Positions 34,359-42,186 of a DNA stretch of 64,000 nucleotides are shown here, piece by piece. The stretch is from an uncultured Bdellovibrionales bacterium (GTDB lineage: Bacteria; Bdellovibrionota; FAC87; UBA2466). Both the position numbers and the translations under genes were made by a program. The DNA lies in the NCBI GenBank assembly GCA_937903155.1, contig CALCZU010000013.1, positions 1-64,000 of the forward strand. The letters are read 5' to 3'. The stretch's first letter is position 1; each line of letters begins with the position of its first letter. A model generated the notes under the pieces. The model was not told the origin of the DNA, did not search any database, and was given only the letters and a program-made list of their open reading frames with translations.

Positions 34359-34388
34359 TTGAAAAGACGAAAAGAAGATGACTAGAAA
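34359..34388 (+). promoter_or_regulatory. promoter of the kinase gene
   Basis: TTGAAA (34359-34364) and TAGAAA (34383-34388) are 18 bases apart. The ATG is at 34402, so the leader would be about seven bases with no ribosome site. Confidence 0.4.
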
Positions 34389-34401
34389 GGCACCTTTTTG
34401 A

Positions 34402-36468
34402 ATGGGTAATCCCGCTCGACATACTCAAATCAGCACCGTTGCAGAACGGATCGCAGAGATTGTTTTTGAAGCTCGCAAGCTGCATTTGGGATCCCAAGTC
34501 GCATTCGTCAAAGAAGCGGCCGCAGGTGATTTAGAATTAGAAAGACAAGTTCTTGAACTTCTACGCAATGAGAATTTTGTGGAAGGGCCGCAGGGCGAAA
34601 AGCCACGCTTCCCCACCTCGCTCACCGAACCTTTCGCGTCAGAAATGAAACCACCCGAAGTGGCGATTGGAGTTCGTCTCGGCGACTTCGAAGTCGAAAA
34701 ATTGTTAGGTCAGGGTGGAACCGCGACAATTTATCTCGCCAACCAAATTTCGCTCGGTCGAAAAGTCGCTCTCAAAATTTCTCGTAACTCGGATCGTGAA
34801 GCTCGAATCCTTGCAAAATTAGAACACGAAAATATCGTGAAAGTTTTTTCGGAGTTTGTCGATCCCTCACGCGGCATCCGGATTCTCTGCATGCAGTACG
34901 TGGGAGGACTCACTCTTTCTGCGATTTTGGATATTTTTGAATTTGGACGTTGGCTGCGTTTAGACGGAATGGCCTTAGGCGAAATTTTAGACCGCGAACG
35001 CAAAAATATTGGTCTCGAAAATAAAGATCAAAAACCCGAACACTGGCGCCGCATGGATCACATCCAACTCGCACTGTGGTTTGGAAGTCGATTGGCCGAT
35101 GCCGTCGCCTACGCACACAAAGCAGGCGTTTTGCATCTTGATCTCAAACCGAGCAACATTATTATTGATCTTTCTGGGCAACTCTTTTTAACCGATTTCA
35201 ATGTTTCACACGATAAAGTCAATGAGACCAATAAACGCCCGGTCATCATCGGCGGCACGGTAAACTACATGGCGCCCGAACAAATGGCGGCGTTATCTAA
35301 TCCGACAGAAGCCTCATTTGCGAGACAAGTAGGCCCTCATTCGGATGTTTATTCCTTGGGTCGACTTTTAGAAGAACTGATTTACTCAAGCGTTCGCCGC
35401 GACGTTAAAGGCGGCGTCATCGAACTCGCTCCCGAAAGTTCTGAACCGGGCCGACTCAAAGATCCTGTCTGGAAAAAAGTAGATGAAAGTGTCAGCTACC
35501 TGCTTTCAAATATTTTGAAACGTGACATTGTCTCGCGACATTACACGGCGGGTGGGCTTGCGGACGCCTTTGAAACTTGTCTTTCGCTCCGAGCCGTCAC
35601 AAAGCGTTTTGCAAAAGAAAGAATTTCGAGTCTCGAAACAAAATTTCCGTACCTCACACTTTCGATGCACTTTTTTACACCACTCGCTGCCGGGATGCTC
35701 TTAGTTTGGCTAATCGCAACCCCGACTCCTCTTCAGAATGCCCGAACCGGAGTCTTCTCAAGTTTTGGTTTGCGAGTCGCTATCTCTTCAGCGCTTGCGT
35801 TTGTGGGTTTGCTGTTGTTCTGGCTGAAAAAGGTCCACGCACTTCGAAAATATGACAGCAGCGATGTTGAGAGCTGCGAGACCACCGGAGAACAGACACG
35901 GCATCACTTTGTCGGACTCTCCGAAAGAGTGTTCCTCTCGTCGACAGTGTACTGGTTACTCCTAGGAATTGGACTTCCTCTCACCTGGAGTTGGTTTGGA
36001 TTTGGAACTCTCGGAACTTTTATTTCGAGCTATCTGCAGTTCGACTCCCCACTCTTAAAATCTTTTACATCCCTTTTAGTAGTCGAGCCTGCAATTACCA
36101 ATCACCTTCCGGTCGTCAGAAAAACCCTGGTCTTTGCGATCACGGTTGGACTTGGAAGTTTGAGCACATCGATTTTGCTCATGAGCGGCTTTGCCCTACA
36201 AACAATTTATCTCAATCTATGGATTGGCTACAAAACGCTCGCCCCGAGCATGACAGAAGAACTTCATTCGATTCGATATCGTCTTTTTCTCTACCGTTTT
36301 CTAGCGATGCTATGCCCTTTTGTCGCTGCAGCTCTGATCTTTTTTGACGCCGCAGTAACCGGGCAAGCGAGATTTATCGGGCTTGGAATTTGCTGTGCCT
36401 GGGGACTCTGGGGCGCCCTTTTTGCTCCACGAACTGAAGTCCGTCTCGCGCAGATACTACGACTGTAA
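34402..36468 (+). CDS. membrane-bound Hanks-type serine/threonine kinase
   Basis: A 688-residue protein. Residues 12-60 are a helical region common at the start of such kinases. The kinase domain starts near residue 93, with glycine loop LGQGGTATIY (102-111), Lys125 in VALK, catalytic loop HLDLKPSN (245-252) and TDFN (264-267), where most kinases have DFG, then APE (291-293). The HRD Arg is replaced by Leu, so it belongs to the non-RD type. A cytoplasmic insert is seen near 195-215. The C-terminal half has six or so membrane helices and no extracellular sensor domain of note. The substrate is unknown. A 28-residue peptide gene follows. Confidence 0.88.
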   Translation: MGNPARHTQISTVAERIAEIVFEARKLHLGSQVAFVKEAAAGDLELERQVLELLRNENFVEGPQGEKPRFPTSLTEPFASEMKPPEVAIGVRLGDFEVEKLLGQGGTATIYLANQISLGRKVALKISRNSDREARILAKLEHENIVKVFSEFVDPSRGIRILCMQYVGGLTLSAILDIFEFGRWLRLDGMALGEILDRERKNIGLENKDQKPEHWRRMDHIQLALWFGSRLADAVAYAHKAGVLHLDLKPSNIIIDLSGQLFLTDFNVSHDKVNETNKRPVIIGGTVNYMAPEQMAALSNPTEASFARQVGPHSDVYSLGRLLEELIYSSVRRDVKGGVIELAPESSEPGRLKDPVWKKVDESVSYLLSNILKRDIVSRHYTAGGLADAFETCLSLRAVTKRFAKERISSLETKFPYLTLSMHFFTPLAAGMLLVWLIATPTPLQNARTGVFSSFGLRVAISSALAFVGLLLFWLKKVHALRKYDSSDVESCETTGEQTRHHFVGLSERVFLSSTVYWLLLGIGLPLTWSWFGFGTLGTFISSYLQFDSPLLKSFTSLLVVEPAITNHLPVVRKTLVFAITVGLGSLSTSILLMSGFALQTIYLNLWIGYKTLAPSMTEELHSIRYRLFLYRFLAMLCPFVAAALIFFDAAVTGQARFIGLGICCAWGLWGALFAPRTEVRLAQILRL

Positions 36469-36479
36469 GGAGATTTGAA

Positions 36480-36566
36480 ATGGCAAAGTACAAATTTATC
36501 CTACTGCAACTTGGAATTCTCTCGGTGTGGCTCCTCGGATTAGGCTTTGGCCTACAGCTGCTATAG
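36480..36566 (+). CDS. 28-residue membrane peptide
   Basis: ATG at 36480 follows an almost perfect ribosome site (AAGGAGAT, 6 bases upstream) placed 11 bases after the kinase stop. The peptide reads MAKYKFILLQLGILS, then VWLLGLGFGLQLL. It is a single hydrophobic helix with a basic N-terminus, the shape of a small membrane regulator. It is too short for standard gene calling. The strong ribosome site is the main evidence and the function is inference only. Confidence 0.6.
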   Translation: MAKYKFILLQLGILSVWLLGLGFGLQLL

Positions 36567-36595
36567 TCTACCTCTTCAGAACCGCACTCTGCGGG

Positions 36596-36639
36596 CAAAA
36601 AAAACCCACGACAAAGCAGTTCAATGCTTCATCGTGGGT
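36596..36639 (-). terminator. terminator of the papain-family gene
   Basis: Stem ACCCACGA (36604-36611) with TCGTGGGT (36632-36639), plus an inner AAGCA/TGCTT pair. On the minus strand it is followed by eight T residues (complement of the A run 36597-36604). Confidence 0.88.
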
Positions 36640-36646
36640 GAATTAG

Positions 36647-37750
36647 TTATTGTACTTTGACGCGAACAGAGCTTTCGGACGAACCGCAGCTGGTTTTGCC
36701 TTTGATGGAATAAACGGTTTCCTCGCTTGGAGAGACGTAGATAAATTCTCCTGTGCCGATCGAAGTTTCGTTTTTGAACCATTCGTATTCCACGCCGCTT
36801 TCAGGACGGACGCCTAAACGGACTTCGTCTCCAGGAGCCATGACGATTTCAGCAGGCAATTTTACCGTCGAGACTTTGCAAGGCATTGCATCGGTTTGGA
36901 TGTAAGCCACTTCATCTCCGAGGTTATTGCAGCCGAGCTGCATTAAAGCGTAGCCGCGTTCTCCGCCAGCGTGATCCGCATCCGATCCCCATTTCGTTCC
37001 CCAGCTGTTTCTGATTTTGAAATAGACTTTACCGTTGATGGTTTTCCAACCCACAACGCCAATCGCGTGATTGGTTCGGCTGGTTTGTGTACAAGCGGTG
37101 ATGACGCCTTGGGAATCGGTCGGAGTTTTGTATTTAAAGTTATTGTCCGCATAAAGAGTGATCCAAGGAATCGTCCGACTTTTGTAAAGCGCGCACATGA
37201 CTTCTTTACTAGTGGGTCGACGATTGCTTTTACCGACGTAATTGAAGGCCGTACCTTTTGCGACGGGCTGAAGACCCGCTTTGCACGCACTGCCGGTCGC
37301 TGTATAAGGAAAGCTCGCTTCGGCAGCTTGACCGTATCGGACCTGGAATTCGTTTGTGTTCAAGTTTCCACCGCGACATCCGCCATTGTTTCTGTCGCAA
37401 GAAACCAGCTGCTGCTCTGAAAGGTCTTTTAAACTTCCGCCGTTTGCGGCGATAGCGCTTTCAAGCGATGCCGTTTTCGAAAAGGCCCAGCAACTTCCGC
37501 AGCTGCCTTGGTTTTTAATATTCGAAACGACGCCTAAATCTCTTAAGTCGAAAGATTCAGGCAAATCGCTACATTCATCGAGCATGACATGAGTTTCGCC
37601 CATTCCTTTAAGATGCTTTTCTTTTGGAATGAGTCCCGTTTTAAAAATAGGTCTTCCGCCGATTTGAGAAGCTTTGTTTTCAGATTTCGAAAGAGACGGA
37701 GCGCCTAGTGCGAGAAGTAGAATTCCCACGATTAAATTGCTTTTAGTCAT
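36647..37750 (-). CDS. papain-family (C1) cysteine protease, secreted
   Basis: A 367-residue secreted protein with a signal peptide in the first ~22 residues. The C1 peptidase core has Q81 and catalytic C87 in QGSCGSCWAF, C-rich LSEQQLVSCDRNNGGCRGG, the catalytic His in TNHAIGVVGW and Asn in KIRNSWGTKWG. The propeptide is short (residues 23-60). A C-terminal Ig-like beta domain follows, from about residue 296. Papain-like proteases are uncommon in bacteria and fit a degradative or predatory lifestyle. The organism's use of it is inference. Confidence 0.9.
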   Translation of the reverse strand: MTKSNLIVGILLLALGAPSLSKSENKASQIGGRPIFKTGLIPKEKHLKGMGETHVMLDECSDLPESFDLRDLGVVSNIKNQGSCGSCWAFSKTASLESAIAANGGSLKDLSEQQLVSCDRNNGGCRGGNLNTNEFQVRYGQAAEASFPYTATGSACKAGLQPVAKGTAFNYVGKSNRRPTSKEVMCALYKSRTIPWITLYADNNFKYKTPTDSQGVITACTQTSRTNHAIGVVGWKTINGKVYFKIRNSWGTKWGSDADHAGGERGYALMQLGCNNLGDEVAYIQTDAMPCKVSTVKLPAEIVMAPGDEVRLGVRPESGVEYEWFKNETSIGTGEFIYVSPSEETVYSIKGKTSCGSSESSVRVKVQ

Positions 37751-37903
37751 TTTAGTCCTCTATTGATTTGTTACTGATAGAGGCTATTCGTCATCCAAAC
37801 GAAATAAGCACCACGCCATATGGGAGTTCTCGTTAACAGCTGTGCTGAAACAATCTTCTATCAACTGAAATATGTCGATTCCGGCATATTTTGTAGAAAG
37901 AAA

Positions 37904-38473
37904 TTATTCGTCGTCGGATTCTGCGAGAAGTTCACGCAGTTTTTTCCAGGCACGACTGTTTAGGGACTTTACGGCTTTTGCAGAAAAATTTTCGCCGATT
38001 GCTTTTGCGATTTCTTCGCCGGATTTGCCTTCCATTTTCATCTCGATCACGATGCGTTGATTTCCTTCTAGTTGACTGATTGCAAATCTCACTCTTTCAG
38101 CCTGTTCACTGGCCCACAAGTTTACAGCCGGCGCTGCTAACGAAAGGAACTGCCGGTCATCCTCGTCCCCAACGAAAAGTGAGGACTCGACATGTCGTCT
38201 GCTCACGTAATTGATGCAGGTGTTTTGAGCCATCAGGCGAAGATAGGGTCTCGTAAAGTGATCGGGATCTCTAAAGGCATTACTTTTCCAAACTTTCAGA
38301 AAGCTCCTTTGTAAAAGCTCGTCAGCTTCATAGGGTTGTACGAATCTTAAGATGGTAGGAAGAAAGATTCGATTGAGTTGCTTCACCAGAATATCCCCGG
38401 CCACCGGATCTTTTCTTAGGGTTCTTTGGAACAGATCAAACAATTGCGAATCACTCAATTTGACATGACTCAT
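37904..38473 (-). CDS. ECF-like sigma-70 family RNA polymerase sigma factor
   Basis: A 189-residue protein with region 2 (ADELLQRSFLKVWKSNAFRD, then YLRLMAQNTCINYVSRR) and region 4 (ISQLEGNQRIVIEMKMEGKSGEEIAKAIG, closing AWKKLRELL). It directs transcription of an unknown regulon. The ATG at 38473 is chosen because region 2 starts soon after. A TAAAAT at 38481-38486 (minus) could give a leaderless transcript. In-frame codons continue upstream to a TTG at 38596 and look like a signal peptide (LLVALLCLTFSQADA), which I judge to be outside the protein. No anti-sigma gene is adjacent. Confidence 0.8.
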   Translation of the reverse strand: MSHVKLSDSQLFDLFQRTLRKDPVAGDILVKQLNRIFLPTILRFVQPYEADELLQRSFLKVWKSNAFRDPDHFTRPYLRLMAQNTCINYVSRRHVESSLFVGDEDDRQFLSLAAPAVNLWASEQAERVRFAISQLEGNQRIVIEMKMEGKSGEEIAKAIGENFSAKAVKSLNSRAWKKLRELLAESDDE

Positions 38474-38691
38474 CGCCGCTATTTTAGTGGGACAACTCTT
38501 CCTTCTAGGAATCGCGTCAGCCTGTGAAAAAGTGAGGCAAAGCAACGCCACCAAGAGAATTGGGCCTCTTTTGTGTGTGATACCTTCGGCGATCAACGCG
38601 ATTCCTATCCGTTATTGTACGAATAGAATTGAATAGCTTGAGTAAGGACGAAAATGCAAGAATGAAACGAGGAGGGGTGACTGCTTTGAAA

Positions 38692-38925
38692 TTACTTCGA
38701 TTTTTTGAGGGGAGTAAATTCTTTTTCGGACTTCCAGGGGGCAGTAGGCTCGCAGCACTGAAACTCGGAACCGTCTTGCCCAAATGAAATATCTTGGCAG
38801 TGTTCGTCGCTGCATTCGCCTTCGCAAGTGGGCTCTCGATAGATCGACCCTTCGCACCCAGGTTCTGCCTTTAGATTTAATGAAATTAGGATGAATGCGA
38901 TCGCGGGTAAAAGTAATTTAGACAT
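38692..38925 (-). CDS. small secreted Cys-rich protein
   Basis: A 77-residue protein with a signal peptide (SKLLLPAIAFILISLNLKA, cut before residue 21). The mature part has about 57 residues with six Cys, a typical three-disulfide layout, and a Lys-rich tail. AGGAG lies 6 bases before the ATG. No family is recognised. It lies between the sigma factor and the SirB1-like gene on the same strand. Confidence 0.7.
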   Translation of the reverse strand: MSKLLLPAIAFILISLNLKAEPGCEGSIYREPTCEGECSDEHCQDISFGQDGSEFQCCEPTAPWKSEKEFTPLKKSK

Positions 38926-38942
38926 AGCTGGCTCCTGTTGGC

Positions 38943-39773
38943 TTAGTTAACAACTTCTCGGTAACCCTTAAGCATTCCGGTGAGCTTTTTAATTTCCGCA
39001 ACGTCGTCTGCATTCGGCCGCTGTTCGAGGTAAAACTTGAGGTCATTCATTGCTTTGGAAAAATACTCCATCTCGCAATAGAGAACTCCTCGGTCGCGCG
39101 AAAGTTCAGGGGAAGACGGGAAAATAGCCGTTAAGAGTTCAACAGCTCTCAATGCTTCGACCGAACTTCCTTTTAAAATATAAATGTGTTTCAGTTGTTG
39201 AACAAGACGGGCAACTAGCTGCGAAGTACTGACTTTTTCGTAAAGACTCGCTGAAGTCATGCGGTTTCTTTGCATGGCACTTTTGAATTTCTTTTGGAAA
39301 TCTTCGCCCGTCAGCACGCGACCATGATCAAAGGGATCGATATAATAATCTCCTGAATCATCAACGAGTTTTAAGAGAAAATAAGAAGGCATTGCGAGGC
39401 ATTCGTACTGAAGCCCAATTTGGTCCGCAAGGATGCAATAAAGAACGGTCAACGCCAAAGGACTTGCAACCTTCTTCTGCAAAACGCTGTGTAGGTAATA
39501 GCGGCTCGGATCATCGATGACTTGCTTATACCTGTCGCTTTTGCCCTGCATTCCGAACTCTTGGAAAAGCACCTGCGAAATCATCTCTGCTTTCAGCAAA
39601 GGTTCTTGCTTTCCGCCACACAAATGCCAAACACGTGCTGACATCTCGAGCAGGGTCTCTTGGTAGGGGTTGACGTTAAAGGCCGCATCTTGAACCTGTC
39701 CGACGATCAAAGAAGATCGCAACAGATCATTCCGACGCAGAAGCCCGATAAGCTCCGTTTTGATTGACTGCAT
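38943..39773 (-). CDS. SirB1-family transglutaminase-like/TPR protein
   Basis: A 276-residue protein of the SirB1 type: a transglutaminase-like N-terminal domain with KVASPLALTVLYCILADQIGLQYECLAMPSYFLLK and DYYIDPFDHGRVLTGEDF, then a TPR-like end (AVELLTAIFPSSPELSRDRGVLYCEMEYF). The catalytic Cys typical of active transglutaminases is not evident, so it may bind peptides rather than act enzymatically. It is cytoplasmic. Confidence 0.75.
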   Translation of the reverse strand: MQSIKTELIGLLRRNDLLRSSLIVGQVQDAAFNVNPYQETLLEMSARVWHLCGGKQEPLLKAEMISQVLFQEFGMQGKSDRYKQVIDDPSRYYLHSVLQKKVASPLALTVLYCILADQIGLQYECLAMPSYFLLKLVDDSGDYYIDPFDHGRVLTGEDFQKKFKSAMQRNRMTSASLYEKVSTSQLVARLVQQLKHIYILKGSSVEALRAVELLTAIFPSSPELSRDRGVLYCEMEYFSKAMNDLKFYLEQRPNADDVAEIKKLTGMLKGYREVVN

Positions 39774-39914
39774 ATTTGATTTTTTTGGATGTTGGGGTTG
39801 ATTGCGGGAGTAGAAAAATCGATCCCGTTCTTTTAGTTTAACTAACCCAAATAAAAAATCAATGCCTTTTGCTGACGCACCGGTGAGATACGCACAAAGA
39901 TTTGCGTTAGGAAC

Positions 39915-41576
39915 TTAAACGTCGATGACGACTTTTAGTTTCGGATTATTTTTCTCAATCGCTTTTTTTACATCCTCACCGAACGTGTTTGGAATCACTA
40001 GTTTTTCTAGATTCGGGATTTTAAAGGACTTCAGCCCTTCGCGAGTAATCGACGTGTATCCGATATTAAGAACGCGAAGTTTTTTCATCTTTTCGAAAGT
40101 TCTCAAAGAAGCGTCAGTGACCGAGAAGCATGAATAAACTCCAAACTCCTCGAGGTTTTTGAGCTCCAACAAATGGGTAATGCCTTCGTCTCCAACAGAG
40201 TAATTTCCGCTCAGCTCCAGATTTTTTAAGTTTTTAAATCCTTTGAGGGTCTTCAATGCTTCGTCTGAAAAATCGGTCTGTTCCAAAACCAAGTTCTCTA
40301 GTGGAGGAAACTCTTTTAAGTCTTTAAAGCCATCTCCTCCCATATAAATATTTCGAATCGTCAGGTCTTTAAGACCCGTTAGATTGCTCAGAAGAACGAA
40401 CGCATTGTCGATCGTATCCTCTTCATTTAACTCCATTTTAGTAAAGCGGTTCAACTGGGTATTAAAATTCAACTCTGTTTGCGAAGGAATACTGATGACC
40501 ACAGGCTGATAGGTCAGATCCGTCAATACGCAATTCGATTCCTCCGAGAGATAATCCGTGAGATTTTGCCAGGAAGGGGCTTTCAGGTCAGAAACTTTTA
40601 CTAGGTCTACAAACTTCTTCATCCAGGATCGGGTCGTCTTAGGGGCAACTGTAATGAGAAGCTGAAAAAGTCTTGTTTCGTCGTCGAGCGCTGCTACCAG
40701 CTCCGGTCCGTCTTCTTTTTCACCTCGAGCCACGGCACGAGCATTTTCGTAAATTCTCCGCTCATTAGGAAAAAGAAAAGTGAAGGGCTGGCGATCCCAA
40801 CGAACTTCTGCCTTCATTTCTAGAAAATCCTTTTGAAACTCTTCTTCAATTTCCCAAATTGAATAGACCTTAAAACCGATCGTAATTCCTTTAGCTCCGG
40901 CCATTTTTTTCGCTTCATTGAATAATACAACGGCTTCGTTTTGCGTTCTCAAACCCGAACGTTTCGCGGCAAAAGCGGCATGCAGGTAAGTTCTGGCCGT
41001 CAAAAATTTGCCAAAAAGATTTGGCGACATCTTGGCCTTTTCCAAAATGTTCTCAAAAAGAATCGTCGCAATCGCATACTGACCAAACTCAAAACTAATA
41101 TTTGCAGCAAGCAGAGACGCTTTGAAACCGGCCTCCGTAAACGGAAACTGTACTCCTATCCAGCCAAGTTCAGAAACCTTCATGTTTTTCTTCGCGTCTT
41201 CTAACGCTTGTTGTGCCGTCGATTCACTCTGCAGGGTGCAAAGCTGCATCAAGTCAGGACGATCTTTCCATACTTTAGAGGCTTCGGACCAGAAGTACTC
41301 ATATTGATTTTTCCATCCCCCCTTTTCGCAACTCCAAAATGCGGAGCGCGTGAAGACCGTCTTGGGACCACAAATTGAATTTGGAACTTGAACTTCGGAT
41401 TTCACTTTAGACGTTTGCACGAGAGCTTCTAGAATCTGTTCATCGGTCGAGGTGAATCGCTCTTTTGAATCTTGTAAGAACCCACTGTAAGGTTTTTGAT
41501 AGAGGTAAAGTTTCTTTTCATCTGCCAAAGACAGAATAGAGAAGAAGGCCAAAGCCCAGAGAAAAGATCGTTTCAT
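39915..41576 (-). CDS. secreted protein with leucine-rich repeats
   Basis: A 553-residue protein with a signal peptide (MKRSFLWALAFFSILSLA). The N-terminal ~360 residues are not recognised and are largely helical. The C-terminal ~180 residues hold about six leucine-rich repeats of the LKNLxxLxLSxN kind (LENLVLEQTDFSDEALKTL, LKNLELSGNYSVGDEGI, LEEFGVYSCFSVTDASL, LRVLNIGYTSITREGL). It is likely a periplasmic or surface protein-binding module. Confidence 0.78.
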   Translation of the reverse strand: MKRSFLWALAFFSILSLADEKKLYLYQKPYSGFLQDSKERFTSTDEQILEALVQTSKVKSEVQVPNSICGPKTVFTRSAFWSCEKGGWKNQYEYFWSEASKVWKDRPDLMQLCTLQSESTAQQALEDAKKNMKVSELGWIGVQFPFTEAGFKASLLAANISFEFGQYAIATILFENILEKAKMSPNLFGKFLTARTYLHAAFAAKRSGLRTQNEAVVLFNEAKKMAGAKGITIGFKVYSIWEIEEEFQKDFLEMKAEVRWDRQPFTFLFPNERRIYENARAVARGEKEDGPELVAALDDETRLFQLLITVAPKTTRSWMKKFVDLVKVSDLKAPSWQNLTDYLSEESNCVLTDLTYQPVVISIPSQTELNFNTQLNRFTKMELNEEDTIDNAFVLLSNLTGLKDLTIRNIYMGGDGFKDLKEFPPLENLVLEQTDFSDEALKTLKGFKNLKNLELSGNYSVGDEGITHLLELKNLEEFGVYSCFSVTDASLRTFEKMKKLRVLNIGYTSITREGLKSFKIPNLEKLVIPNTFGEDVKKAIEKNNPKLKVVIDV

Positions 41577-41706
41577 GCGCGTACTCCCAACAAATCGCCA
41601 ATCTGTTAGTCATAACGCATTCTTTAAAAATGCCTCCCAATTCGTTCCACCGAGCTCGCCTTTTTGTGATCATTTGTTCTCAAAGCCTGAAAAACACAAA
41701 TCCCGG

Positions 41707-42186
41707 CTAGGGGAGTAATTTCTCGATTTTCTTCTCGAGATCTTCCGGCTTTGTGTTTGGAGCAAAACGCTCGACGACCTTTCCCATCGAATCGACGAGA
41801 AATTTCGTAAAATTCCACTTAATACCCTCGGTACCCAAAATCCCTTTTTCTTGTTCTTTGAGATACGCATACAGAGGATGGGCATTTTTGCCATTCACTT
41901 CAATTTTAGAGAATAATGGAAACGTCACTCCATAATTCAACTCACAAAAACTTTTGATTTCATTTTCGTTGCCAGGTTCCTGCGCTCCAAACTGATTGCA
42001 AGGGAAAGCCAAGACTTCAAAGCCTCGGCCTTTTAGTTTTTTATAGAGCGTTTCTAAACCTTGGTACTGCGGAGTGAACCCGCATTTGCTTGCGACATTC
42101 ACAATCAGTAAAACTTTACCTTGATAAGTATCGATTCCGATTTCTTTCCCATCCACTGTTTTTACTTTGAAATCATAAACTGACAT
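41707..42186 (-). CDS. glutathione peroxidase family (Cys type)
   Basis: A 159-residue thioredoxin-fold peroxidase. The active site is NVASKCGFTPQYQGLE near residue 35, with Cys in place of selenocysteine. LAFPCNQFGAQEPG holds the Gln and second Cys, and IKWNFTKFLVD gives the conserved Trp. It reduces peroxides using a thiol donor. The gene start overlaps the aminopeptidase gene by 14 bases. Confidence 0.92.
   Translation of the reverse strand: MSVYDFKVKTVDGKEIGIDTYQGKVLLIVNVASKCGFTPQYQGLETLYKKLKGRGFEVLAFPCNQFGAQEPGNENEIKSFCELNYGVTFPLFSKIEVNGKNAHPLYAYLKEQEKGILGTEGIKWNFTKFLVDSMGKVVERFAPNTKPEDLEKKIEKLLP

Noticed and set aside
38517..38857. Open frames overlapping the Cys-rich peptide gene
   Set aside because: They lack signals or ribosome sites; the signal-peptide frame at 38692-38925 is better supported.
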